DNA of 64,000 bases from Closterium sp. Naga37s-1 (lineage: Eukaryota; Streptophyta; Zygnematophyceae; Desmidiales; Closteriaceae), in contig CANJKZ010000114.1 of the NCBI GenBank assembly GCA_947471745.1, positions 1,234,501 through 1,298,500 on the forward strand, given 5' to 3'. The notes beneath the pieces were generated by a model, which was given only the letters and a program-made list of their open reading frames with translations, was not told where the DNA came from and did not search any database. Within the stretch, counting starts at the first letter, position 1, and each line of letters starts with the position of its first letter. Made by a program: the position numbers and the translations under genes. Below are positions 1-10,200 of this stretch, in pieces.

Positions 1-36
1 GCGAACGGTGCAGCGAACGGTGCAGCGAACGGTGCG
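1..36 (+). repeat. Three copies of a 12-bp coding repeat (GCGAACGGTGCA)
   Basis: The repeat is in frame with the GATA gene and encodes Ala-Asn-Gly-Ala units; the array may continue left of the window. Confidence 0.7.
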
Positions 37-1614
37 AACGATGCTCCAGGTGGGACGAGCGGCGTCGACGGGCGAAGCAACGGCGGTGCCGCCAGCGGGG
101 CCGACGATCATCTCGCGAGTCGACACGACGTCGACGGCAGCGCAATTAACGTCTCGCGAAGCCACGAGAAGACCGCGGAGTGTCATTGCGCTTTTCGCGG
201 AGAAGAAGGGGCTGCTTGCGCAGGCAGGAGCGAGGACAGCAAGGGGATTAAGGGAATCAACAGTAAGCGCCCGTGGTCTTCCCCGCTCGTTGCGTACCTC
301 CTCTCTCCGCCGTCCCCTCGCCCCGCGAAGCGCCGAAGCCTCCCCGTCACGCCCGCGCCGTCGCCAATTTCGCAGGGGGGTTTACCCAGTGGTTTCTTGT
401 CGCCCGGAATGGAGACAAGGGTTTTCAGACTTCCCGCTGCCGCCTCCTCCTCCGCACCTGCTGCTACTACTGCTCCCTCCGCCGCCGTCGCCGCCGCCGC
501 TTCCGCCGACGCGCCTGCCTCTCCTGCCGCTGCTGCTGCCGGCGCGTTCCCGTCGCGGCGGTGCTCACACTGCTCGACGACAACGACGCCACAGTGGCGC
601 ACGGGGCCTCTGGGCGCGAAGACGCTGTGCAACGCGTGCGGCGTGCGGTTCAAGTCCGGGCGCCTGTGCCCCGAGTACCGCCCCGCCAACAGCCCCGGAT
701 TCTCCCCGAACCTGCACTCGAACCTGCACCGGAAGATCGTCCAGATGCGGGAGAGGCGCGGCGGCGAGGGGGACGAGGGGGGTGAGAGGGATTGCAGCCC
801 TCAAGACGGGGTTGGGGCAGGGGAACTTGTGAGGAGGGAGGTTCTGGGTTTAAGGAAGATTAAGAAGGTGAAGGAGTGTGTGGAGGGAGGGACGGTGGAG
901 AAAGAGCAAGGAAGAACTGGAAACATGGGTGTAGCAGTACTACAGGAGAAGGCTCAGGAAAGGGTTCATGAGAGCGTTCAGGAGAGATTGCAGGAGAGGG
1001 TTACGGAGGGTTTGGATGAGGAGGTTGTTGCCATAACCCCTGCCAGCCCCGCCAGCTTTGCTATGACCCCTGCCAGCCCGTCTATAAGCCCGGTGAGTGG
1101 TTGTGGAAAGAAGCATCGCAAGAGCGACATTGTTGCTGCTCGGCGAGCCGACGCCCAGGCAGCAGCGACGCGTGCGCTTCAGTCTGCTGAGGGGGTTGTG
1201 GAGGTTCAGTTCGCTGCCACTGCTGCTGGTCCTGCTGGTGCTTCCGGTGCTCCTGATGCTGCTGGTGCTGCTGGTGCTGCCGGTGCTGCCAGTGCTGCTG
1301 GTGCTGTCAGTGCTGCTTGTGCAACCAGTGTTGTCAGTGCTGCTGGTGCTGCCAGTGCTGTCAGTGCTGCTGATTCTTCTGGAGCTGCAGAAGAATGTGC
1401 ATTGCCCTCTGGTGCTGCTGGGCTGATGGGTACCGTGGGAACAGGAGGTGGATGTGTGGAGAAGAAGAAAGAAGATGGGCCAAATTTTGAATGTTCCATG
1501 GCTAGTGCGGGTGTGAGTGGGAATGCGAGTGCAAGTGCAGCCATGGTGACGCTGCAGAGGAGCTGCTCCAGTGGAGCTCACCTTACAACCAATTTTGTTG
1601 CCGCGTCAGCCTGA
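1..1614 (+). CDS. GATA-type zinc-finger transcription factor, 5' end outside window
   Basis: The frame is open from base 1 to the TGA at 1612-1614, with no ATG before 409, so this is most likely the last part of an exon whose start lies left of the window. A single C-X2-C-X18-C-X2-C finger is encoded at about 562-639, containing TPQWRTGP and LCNACG. The 18-residue loop is the usual plant GATA class, which binds WGATAR sites in the nucleus. A basic patch and CPEYRPA follow the finger, as in plant GATA factors. Upstream are ANGA repeats and an alanine-rich stretch; downstream is a long Ala/Gly/Ser-rich tail without a known domain. If the ATG at 409 is the real start, the protein is 401 aa. The family call is secure; the start and specific target are unknown. 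Confidence 0.85.
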   Translation, partial: ANGAANGAANGANDAPGGTSGVDGRSNGGAASGADDHLASRHDVDGSAINVSRSHEKTAECHCAFRGEEGAACAGRSEDSKGIKGINSKRPWSSPLVAYLLSPPSPRPAKRRSLPVTPAPSPISQGGLPSGFLSPGMETRVFRLPAAASSSAPAATTAPSAAVAAAASADAPASPAAAAAGAFPSRRCSHCSTTTTPQWRTGPLGAKTLCNACGVRFKSGRLCPEYRPANSPGFSPNLHSNLHRKIVQMRERRGGEGDEGGERDCSPQDGVGAGELVRREVLGLRKIKKVKECVEGGTVEKEQGRTGNMGVAVLQEKAQERVHESVQERLQERVTEGLDEEVVAITPASPASFAMTPASPSISPVSGCGKKHRKSDIVAARRADAQAAATRALQSAEGVVEVQFAATAAGPAGASGAPDAAGAAGAAGAASAAGAVSAACATSVVSAAGAASAVSAADSSGAAEECALPSGAAGLMGTVGTGGGCVEKKKEDGPNFECSMASAGVSGNASASAAMVTLQRSCSSGAHLTTNFVAASA

Positions 1615-2232
1615 TGGAGTCAGTCAGCCTGGCAATGGGTCGAAGTTTGAGCGTCTATTGCTGCTGCAGTTGCGGGTTGAGTGCTGATGCTGGCGCAGCC
1701 ATTGCGACCCAGTTCAGGAGTCTTGCTATTTTTGTGTGATCTTCAGTTGGGCCGATGCCTGCTGTTGGCTGTACAGTAGGCATGCGATCTACCATTTTTT
1801 TTGGTGTGGTTTGTCGTATTGTTTTGGACTTTAGCAGAATGCAAATTGTTCTTTGAGCTTTATCAGAAAGCTATGATAGTATTATAGCGAACATTCCCTT
1901 TCACTCTGTAGCGAACTTGATTTGGCCTGCAAGGTAGAAAGCTGCGAAATTCCACATCCCTTCGAACATGTTACAGGCCCATACGGATCCGATAAACCAT
2001 CGGATGTACTCGTTAAGGTATTTTGAGGACGTTACGAATCCATTTTTGCTGCGCCCTATACTCCAGAAATCCATCTCTTGTTTCGTAGAAAGTCCATAAG
2101 GGCGACTGAGCGAGGCTTAGTAGCAGCACGTCCTTCTTCTCCTGAGCCACCGCCGCGATTCGCGCATCCGTTCAACCAGTCTCCTCCCGCCTACGCCCTT
2201 GCATTTCCCCCTCCCCATCTCGGTGTGCGCAC
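1615..2232. other. 3' flank of the GATA gene and intergenic DNA
   Basis: AT-richer than the flanking coding DNA, with no open frame or domain. The first few hundred bases are probably the GATA 3' UTR; 2078-2232 may be the promoter or 5' UTR of the next gene. Confidence 0.4.
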
Positions 2233-5200
2233 ATGGCGGGGGTCAGTTCCCCCGAGGACCGCATGCGCCACCTCGTTGCGCGGGACCCTTCCGCGGCCTT
2301 CGTTCCGCCGTCGCTCGCCTCTTCCGCCTCCGCCACCTTGCGCTGCCCGCAATGCGCCGCGCCGATATCAATCCCGCAGCCGACAGTAAGCTCTTCTTTT
2401 CTCGTTCCCTCGCGTTTCTTCGCCTTTCTTCACCGTCTTCCACTTCATTCCACCTTCTCCCCCCGTCTCTCCTCTCCCTCGCATCATGCTTTCCCCATTA
2501 TCGTCCCTTGTCATTCCGCCGCTTCAATCACCCAGTCCCGCGCAACAGGCGCGAATGGCGCAGCAGCAAACAACCCAGGCCATGGGGGGCCTTCCGCGCG
2601 GACAGAGGGAGGCGGAGCGGGGGGAGGCGCAGGGATAAGCGGAGGGGGATGGCGCATGGCGCCTTTCATGCGGGATAGCCTTGCCACGGTGAGATGGGAG
2701 GGTGGGGTGGAGGGAGGGGAGGGGGGAGAGAAGGGGGGGAGAGAAAGGGGGGAGAGAAGGGAGGAAGGGGGAAGGAGGGGGAGGGTGAAGGGGGAGGGAG
2801 AAGAGGGGGTCACAGTCACGGCCTTGGTGCATGGCGCATGGCACATGGCTTATGGCGCATGGCACATGGCGTATGGCGCATGGCACATGCTGACTTCGAT
2901 GTTAGTACAACCTCCGTCTGAGGTCGTGCCTGCTTTCTCCCCACCCCCATCCCTCCTCCATCCTGCCTCTTGCCTGCCTCTCTACCTCTGCCCCCCCATC
3001 AGCTCGGCACGGCCATGGGAGGAACCATCGCATCCACATCACATTATACATACATACATACATACATACATGCATGCATGCTTGCTTGCGTGCATGCCTG
3101 CTATCTGTACTTCACACCCATCCCCCACTCTCTTTCTCTGCACTGCACCCCCATCAGCTAGGCGCGGCCATGGGAGGAACCATTGCGTCCGTCTACGCTT
3201 TCAACGCAGGTGATTCCTCCTGTACCTGAAACAAGGTTCAAAATTACGATATCCGTAAAATACGGTCCATTTTTTACGGTCGTTTTTTACGGTGATTTTT
3301 CAAAAATACGGCCGTTTTTTTGTTAGAGAACTCTGGTCACCAACAAAAGAAGGGAAAAAGAAGGTCATACACATTTTTAAACATGCCATCAAGCGCACAC
3401 ATGCAAGAAGGGGCCCGTCCCCTTCATCCTGCTGAAATTTGGGTTCAATTTGGTCCCATAAAGTAGCCAAATTGTTAATTAAATTGAAAATACCCCCTGG
3501 AACCGTTTTAAACGGTTGTTTTTTACGGTACCGTTATTTACGGTAAATTTTCAAAAAAACGGTCGTTTTTTTTACCCCTGACCTGAAAGGGCTAATGTCC
3601 TTCTCAGGTAATTCCTGTCCTGCTGCTGGTGGCAATTCCTTCCTCATCCCCATGTCTCCCTGGCTGCGACCTTTTTAGGAGCTGTCACGCAGTGCTGTCA
3701 GTCATGCCCGGGGAACCATGCACTTTGAGTCGTCTCACTTGGTGACTTTTGAGTCGACTCAAAGCCACTGCTTTTAGGAGCTGTCACGCAGTGCTGTCAT
3801 GCCCGGGGAACCAAATGTACTTCGAGTCGTCTCACCCTCCCAACCCGTCCTCCTCCCTCCCGTCTGGCTCCCCCTTGTTATCAAGCAGTGATGCCTCGTC
3901 CTCAGCTGGGCAAGCGCATCCAAGGTGACTTTTGAGTCGACTCAAAAGTCACCTCGTCCTCGGCCGGGCAAGCGCATTAATGCCACAGCTATGGCTGGGT
4001 TGGATTCAGCCAATCCCATGCTGAGTTGACGCGACTTCCCCCCTTACCCTGACTCCGTCCGCCCGTCCCCCTGGCTCCGCCCTTCCCCCCTGGCTCCCCC
4101 CTTTGTGATCAAGCAGTGATGCCTCGGCTGGGCAAGCGCATTCCCGGATCAAACCCCTCACCTCACCCCCCCACTCTTTTCCTCCCATTGCAAACTCCAC
4201 TCTCCCCCATCTTGTGATCAAGCAGTGATGCCTCGGCTGGGCAAGCGCATACCCGGATCCAGGGGACTGCAATACCTATTGGGGGTGAGAGGGAAGGGGT
4301 GATGAGAGGGAGGGTGGGAGGGAAGGGGTGGGAGGGAGGCGTGAGAGTGGTGCAAGGGTGGAGGGGTGAGAGTGGTGTGAGAGTGGAGGGATGAGAGTGG
4401 TGTGAGAGTGGAGGGATGAGAGTTGTGTTGGGTGGCTTGAGTGTGGAGGGGTGAGTGGGAAGTCTGACTGGCCTGTCTGTCCATCATTTCGAAAATCTTC
4501 TCTCTCCCCCTCTGTCATACTGCTCCTTTCTCGTCTCTACTCCCCACTTCCCTCTCCATTCCCCGTCTCTACTCCTCCCTTATTCTCTCCGTTTCGCTTC
4601 TCTTTTCCTCCATTCTCTCACCTTTCTCCTTCTCTGCTCCGCCCTTCTCTCTCCTCTCCCCGTCAACCCCTCCCTTTCCTCTCCTTTCCAGTCGTTTCCG
4701 AATCCACTTCCCATCCTCCTTCACCTCTCCCCCCTTCGATTTTCCGTCTTCTCTCCCTCCATTCCCTCTCCTCTGTTCCTCCCCCCACACTGCTCTCTCT
4801 GTCCCCTCAGGTTCCGCCAGTGACAGTGGCTGCAGCAGCAGGTGCAGGAGTGGGAGGTAAGTCCATGCCTGCTGTCCCCCTCATTCTGAGACAATGGCAC
4901 AGTCCTCCCCGATTTGTCTTGGCGGTTGAGACAATATTTTTCTGAGGCGCCTCAAAAACTGGCTGTGGCTGGTAGTGCACTCCCTCCTCCCCACCAGCCG
5001 GCACCCTCCCTGCACTCATCCAGCTCTGCAGGTTACATCCGAGGTGACTTTTGAGTCGACTCAAAAGTCACCTCGACTCAAAAGTCACCTTGTCACATCC
5101 GCATCAACACATGGTGCTGGTGCTGCTGGTGGTGCTGTCGGCGCATATAAGGGGAGACCTCTCACCTTCTTCCCCTTGCCTTCCCATCCTCCTTCCCCTT

Positions 5201-5564
5201 CTCCACCAGCCGGCACCCTCCCTGCACTCATCCAGCTCTGCATGTCAGCGTACTATGTCACATCCGCGTCAACACATGCTGCTGTCAGTGCGGCAGAGCA
5301 AAGGGTCATGGCTAATGCTAGTGGTGCTGCTGCCGCTGGTGGTGCTAGTGGTGGCGCTGATTCAATAAGAAAAGAGGTGAGTCCTGCTTGTTTCACGGTT
5401 CACCATGTCATACCATCATTTCATGTTCTCTTGTCGTGCCCACATGCCACGCCACCATGGAACCGTACCGTGCATTCATGCTCTCACAAGCAGCTTCCGT
5501 TGTACCCTTTCTCTCTGTTCCTGCCTCACATTCTCTCCCCAAACAGTCTGATGCCGCTAAATGA
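2233..5564 (+). CDS. Multi-exon gene of unknown function (provisional model)
   Basis: I do not recognise the family. Exons 1-3 join cleanly: 2233-2385 (ATG start, has CPQC; donor GTAAGC), 2536-2688 (after CCCAG; donor GTGAGA) and 3158-3209 (after CATCAG; donor GTGATT). The first two introns are phase 0 and the third is phase 1. The peptide runs from a Gly-rich segment into WRMAPFMRDSLAT, then LGAAMGGTIASVYAFNA, which could be a short membrane-prone helix. Later exons with consistent phases among themselves are 4811-4856, 5249-5376 and 5547-5564 (ending SDAAK-stop). The exon 3 to 4 phase does not match, so an exon or boundary is missing. Introns contain a MITE, short palindromes and tandem copies of exon edges. 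Alternative downstream exons are possible. Confidence 0.4.
2820..2890 (+). repeat. Tandem GCATGGCACATGGC-type repeat in an intron
   Basis: Units of about 10-20 bases built from GCATGGC, ACATGGC and TATGGC, following a purine-rich GGGAGA tract at 2690-2815. Confidence 0.6.
2990..3209 (+). repeat. Duplicated acceptor and exon 3 of the unknown gene
   Basis: The pyrimidine tract plus CCCATCAG and the first ~30 exonic bases (CTxGGCxCGGCCATGGGAGG) occur at about 2993-3035 and again at 3149-3190, separated by a CATA/CATG microsatellite at 3046-3080. The right copy reads on into a plausible exon with a donor; the left copy runs into the microsatellite. Confidence 0.6.
3232..3580. mobile_element. hAT-like MITE with 8-bp target duplication
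   Basis: A 349-bp AT-rich insert is flanked by the perfect 8-bp direct repeat ACCTGAAA (3224-3231 and 3581-3588). Ends are CAAGGTTCAAAA and, reverse-complemented, CAGGGGTAAAAA (9 of 12 match). Internally both halves carry TTTTTACGGT-type motifs in opposite orientation. An 8-bp TSD and a CAGGGGTA-like terminus suit hAT elements. No coding capacity; it sits in an intron of the unknown gene. Confidence 0.6.
3670..4262 (+). repeat. Locally duplicated intron segments
   Basis: A block containing AGGAGCTGTCACGCAGTGCT occurs at about 3678 and 3776. A second block (ATCAAGCAGTGATGCCTCG followed by GGGCAAGCGCAT) occurs three times, near 3880, 4108 and 4215. The first block is interleaved with TTTGAGTCGACTCAAA-type palindromes. 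Confidence 0.6.
4270..4450 (+). repeat. GAGAGTGGTGT / GAGGGATGA purine-rich tandem repeat
   Basis: Degenerate repeats of GTGAGAGTGG and GGAGGGGTGAGAG. The following 4450-4800 is pyrimidine-rich and reads as the tract before the exon at 4811. Confidence 0.5.
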
Positions 5565-6109
5565 TCCTTTCACTTGACACACTCTCCCCACTGCCACAAG
5601 CGGTCCTTGTCCCTTTGTGAGTGCTCTTAGCCCTTTTCTCTGGCTTTTGCGGCGCCTCAAACGCCGTTCACTTCAATCACTCTCTCCACTGTCACAAGTC
5701 GCCCCTGTCCCCTTTTGAGTGTACTCACCCCTTTTCTCGGTTGCTTGCACCGTTCTCAACTGCACTAAACAAGGTCATTAGAAATTTGAAAATGTGAAGG
5801 GCCAATCTACACTGGTTTGTGCAAATTTACACGTTTTGATTGTATTGAAGTGACCCTAATCTGTGTGGTGTGGGTTATGTGTGTGTGTGTTTGGGGGGTG
5901 GGAGGGGGTGGTGGGTTGCATGCATGTGATGGGGTGTGTGTGTCCCTGCATATCCCCTAGCAGGGCACGCATACATCTGGAGGATCACGGTGGCACTGTT
6001 AAAGGCAAGCGGAGGGAGTCAGGCCACGCAGAAAGAGTGGGCATTATTAGTGATGATGGACTTGATTAGGGAGGTCAAAGAAGTTGATTCTTGAGACGTC
6101 TCAAAAGAT
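5565..6109 (+). other. Region with one weak candidate exon
   Basis: After CCCCTAGCAG at 5962 there is an open stretch. In one frame it encodes a helical-looking peptide containing KEWALLVMMDLIREV and stops at TGA 6091-6093; a second frame is also open to 6069. It may be a terminal exon of the unknown gene or of another gene cut by the copia insertion five bases downstream of the palindrome. The rest holds GCGCCTCAAA and TGAGACGTCTCA motifs and a GT-rich tract. Confidence 0.25.
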
Positions 6110-6114
6110 GGTGG

Positions 6115-6248
6115 TGTCAAAGTATATGCATGCTATATATGTGTAGGCTGTAGTGGGGTAGCCAATATGGGGTACAGCCCTTTTTAGGGTTTCATACTTG
6201 TACCCAACTCTTTGATAGTTCAATCATTCCTGCTGCTAGATTCTGACA
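6115..6248 (+). repeat. 5' LTR of copia V
   Basis: 134 bp, TG...CA. Contains GTAGGCTGTAGTGGGGTAGC and GGGGTACAG, a core also found in the LTRs of Z and, less exactly, W and Y. Confidence 0.93.
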
Positions 6249-6260
6249 TGGTTTCAGAGC
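6249..6260 (+). other. Primer-binding site of V
   Basis: TGGTTTCAGAGC directly abuts the LTR and differs by one base from TGGTATCAGAGC, the usual plant copia site complementary to the 3' end of initiator tRNA-Met. Confidence 0.75.
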
Positions 6261-6261
6261 A

Positions 6262-7124
6262 CTAGGTCCGTAGGACCGTTTTTTTTTCGGGCCCACCTAC
6301 CGTTGCGGTTACCGCGTTACCCCACGTGTTGGCCTGCCTGCCTGCCTTGCCTTGTGACGTGCTGCGCTGCGCGCGCCGTCCTGCAGCCCTCGTGCTGCCT
6401 ACTGCTGCCCTAGGCCAGAACGCCGCCCCTGCAGGCCCGTAAGGCCCACGCGCCGCACCTGCAGACACGTCACGCCTGCGAGCCGCCCCTGCAGGCCCGT
6501 CAGGCCAGGGCGCCGCCCCGCCAGGTCGCTGCCCCGCGCGTCGCGCCCACACCCCGCGCGTCGCGCTGCAGCCCCGCGCATCGCGCCCACAGCCCGCGCA
6601 TCGCGCTGCAGCCCCGCGCGTCGCGTCCGCTGCCCGCGCGTCGCGCTGCAGCCCCGCGCGTCGCGTTCGCTGCCCGCGCGTCGCGCTGCAGCCCCGCGCG
6701 CCGCGGCTGCCGTCCTCGCGCAGCCCCGCGCGCCGCGGCTGCCGTCCTCGCGCAGCCCGCGGCGGCTTCGCGCGCCGCGCCCGCTGCTCGCGTAGCGCGC
6801 TGCAGCCTCGCGCGCCGCGGCTGCCCCTGGACGCCGCCGTCACCCCTACAGCAGCTGCCGCGGAGCCTCCTGCCGCCGTCGAGGCCCTGCCCTGCAGCAG
6901 CTGCCGCGGAGCCTTCTGCCGCCGTCACGTCCCCGCCCTGCAGCAGCTGTAGCGGACCTGCCCTACCTCCGACGCTATCCTGCTCTGCCGCAGCTGTCGC
7001 GGCCCCGCCGTCGCCGCCGTCGTGCGCCTGCCCTTCTCGCCACCGGTGAGCACCTACCTGCCTGCCTGCCTGCCTGCCACGCCTGCTTGCCTGCCTGCCC
7101 TGCCCGCGCTACTACTACTGCTAG

Positions 7125-7178
<54 letters not shown>

Positions 7179-7211
7179 ACTACTGCTACTACTGCTACTG
7201 GCGGTGGCCAG
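6262..7211 (+). repeat. GC-rich repetitive leader of V, including a CTG run
   Basis: 6530-6790 is a tandem array of CGCGCGTCGCGCTGCAGCCC-type units. 6830-6930 repeats CAGCAGCTGCCGCGGAGCC. 7128-7180 is a run of CTG triplets followed by CTACTG. The gag of the relative Z would lie here, but no gag motif is seen in any frame, so this segment has replaced it. Confidence 0.7.
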
Positions 7212-10200
7212 ATGCAGCTCCAGCGACGTCCGCGCGAGTCTCTCACGCCTCAGCAGCTTCGTGAGTGGTACGCTAGTTGGGGTTGTGGCGGTAGCAGTCG
7301 TGGCTGTCGCCCTGGGGCTGGTCGGTCGGGAGCGTCTGGCAGTGGCCAGCTGCAGCTGCAGCGGCGTCCGCGCGAGACACTTACGTCCCGGCAGCTTCAC
7401 GAGTGGTACGCTCAGAGTCGAGGGTCTCGGAGTACCGTTCGCTGCCCGTACGTCCTTCGCACAGGTGATCGGGCTGGTCAGGCTTGCGGGACACTTGGTC
7501 ACACCCAGTCCCGCTGCTTCGCCCGTCTGAGCGACGCCTGGCGTACCGAGTTTGGCGACGAGGCTGAGCTCCCCACCTGGCTGGAGCTGCTTGGGCAGAG
7601 GGTAGATATCTTTGCTCTTGACTATGATGCTATTCTCACTGCCATGTATGCATTGCCTACTAGTGCTGACCGTGCCTGTTCCCTATGCGTACCGCCTGAC
7701 CCAGGTATAGATCCTGCTGCCCTAGGTGTTGGTGAGGCTGCTGCTCTAGGTGCTAGTACGTCTCCTGCGCTAGGTGCTGGTGAGGCTGCTGCTCTAGGTG
7801 CTAGTGCGTCTCCAGCGCTAGGTGCTGGTGAGGCTGCTGCTCCAGGTCCTGGTGAGTCTGCTCTCTCTGGTACTGCGCCTGCTGAGGCCTTGTACACCTT
7901 CACACTTGACTCAGGTGCTTCCCGCTCCTTCTTTCGCGACAGCACCACCCTCACGCCGCTTCGTCGGCCGGTTGCAGTCTCCCTGGCAGACCCCTCTGGG
8001 GGTCCAGTCCTTGCGCACTCCTCCACGGTCCTGCCGTGTCCGGCGGTCCCGTCTGGCTCCCTGTCAGGTCTTCACCTCCCCTCGTTCTCTACGAACTTGG
8101 TGAGTGGAGCTGACCTACAGGATGTGTGGGTTGACCAGTTCACCCCTGGAGGTCAGCGTGTGACCCACTGTACGTGCTCCCGGACTGGTCGGCACCTGGC
8201 CACGTTCACCCGAGAGCCTGGCTCGAGTCTGTACACACTGACCACTGTGTCCCCTCAGGTAGCTGCGTCTGCGTCTGCGTTTGCGTCAGGTCAGCTAGCG
8301 GCCCTCTGCTCGTATCGCGCTTTGTCGCACCAGACCCTCCTTTGGCACCACCGCCTTGGTCACCCCTCGGTGCAGCACCTTCGTAGCATGCACCGCCGTT
8401 TCCTTGTCTCTGGACTTCCAGAGACTCTGCCTCCTCTACCACCCTCGCCTGCTCCTCCCTGTCTTCCCTGTGTCGAGGGGCGGCAGCGCGCCGCTCCTCA
8501 CTCCTCCTCGTTCCCTCCCACTGAGGCTCCCCTGCAGACTCTCCACCTGGACGTGTGGGGCCCAGCCCGCGTCCGTGGACAGGGCCACGAGCGGTACTTC
8601 CTGCTGGTCGTCGACGACTACACGCGTTACACCACGGTCTTCCCCTTGCGCAGCAAGGGGGAGGTCCCTGATGTTTTGATCCCCTGGATCCGCGCTGTTC
8701 GTCTCCAGCTCCGCGAGCGGTTCCAGTCGGACTTTCCTGTCCTGCGTCTGCACTCTGACAGAGGTGGTGAGTTCTCCTCAGACCTCTTGGCAGCCTACTG
8801 TGCGGAGCACGGCATCCGCCAGACGTTCACGCTTCCGGCCTCTCCGCAGCAGAATGGGGTTGCTGAGCGCCGCATTGGCTTAGTCATGGAGGTCGCTCGT
8901 ACCTCCATGATCCATGCGGCTGCCCCCCATTTTCTGTGGCCGTTTGCGGTCCGCTACGCCGCGCATCAGCTCAACCTCTGGCCCCGTGTCTCCTTGCCGG
9001 AGACCTCGCCCACACTGCTGTGGACGGGGAAGGTTGGCGATGCGTCGCGTTTCCGGGTCTGGGGTGCTCGTGCCTTTGTCCGCGATACCACCGCGGACAA
9101 GCTCTCCGCCCGCGCTGTTCCCTGTGTCTTCCTTGGCTTTGTCCGTGACGCGCCTGGTTGGCAGTTTTACCACCCCACCTCGCGCCGTGTCTTCCCCTCT
9201 CAGGACGTCACGTTCGACGAGTCGGTTCCCTTTTACCGTCTCTTCCCCTACCGCACTGCCCCTCTCCCCCCCCCGCCGCTCTTCCTCGCTCCAGGTGCTC
9301 CCCAGGTAGACCCCCTCCCCGCTCCCGGTCCTGCTCCTTCAGGTGTGTCTCAGGTAGACCCTCCTCCCTTGACTGAGCCGGTTGAGGTCACTGGTGACTC
9401 AGGTCCTGCTCGGGGTGCTGCTTCTGGGGGTGCTGAGCCTGGGGGTGTGGAGCCTGGGGGTGCTGAGCCTGGGGGTGCTGAGCCTGGGGGTGCGGAGCCT
9501 GGAGGTGCGGAGCCTGGGGGTGCGGAGACTGGAGGTGCTGAGCCTGGGTGTGAGGAGTCTGGGGGTGCTGAGCCTGGGGGCGCTGAGGCGTCTGGTGAGC
9601 AGTCTCCCTGGAGCGACCGTCTCCGTAGTCGCTCCGCTGGTGCCTCGCCGCTGCACTCTCGTCGTCGCCTCCCTCTCTCCCCACAGCAGCTGCTTGAGTG
9701 GTACGCTGGCCGTCAGGGTCGCGCTGCTGGAGCTAGGGGCCCTGCTGCGGGAGGCGCTGGAGCTGGTGACTCTGCCACTGGAGTTGTTTCTGCTGGAGGT
9801 TCTGGAGCTGCTGAGGGCGCTGGAGCTGGAGGTTCTGGAGCTGCTGAGGGTGCTGGCGCTGGAGGTTCTGGAGCTGCTGTAGGTACTGGCGCTGGTGGCG
9901 CTGGAGCTGGAGGTTCTGGAGCTGCTGAGGGTGCTGGTGCTGGAGGTTCTGGAGCTGCTGGAGGTACTGGCGCTGGTGGCGCTAGAGCTGGAGGTTCTGG
10001 AGCTGCTGAGGGTGCTGGCGCTGGAGGTTCTGGAGCTGCTGGAGGTGCTGGAGCTGCTGGGGGTACTGGAGCTGCTGGTGCTGGTGTCACTGCACAGCCG
10101 CGCCTGTTCTTCGCTCCACCGTCTCCGTCGTCTCAGCCACCGCCTGACTCTGTGCTTCGCCAGGTTCTTAGTCTCCCTTCGTCTACTGGTCTTCCGTTAC

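Noticed and set aside
6262..7500. Arg/Ala-rich reverse-strand frames in the V leader
   Set aside because: Antisense of GC repeats and of the CTG run; no homologous product in Y or Z.
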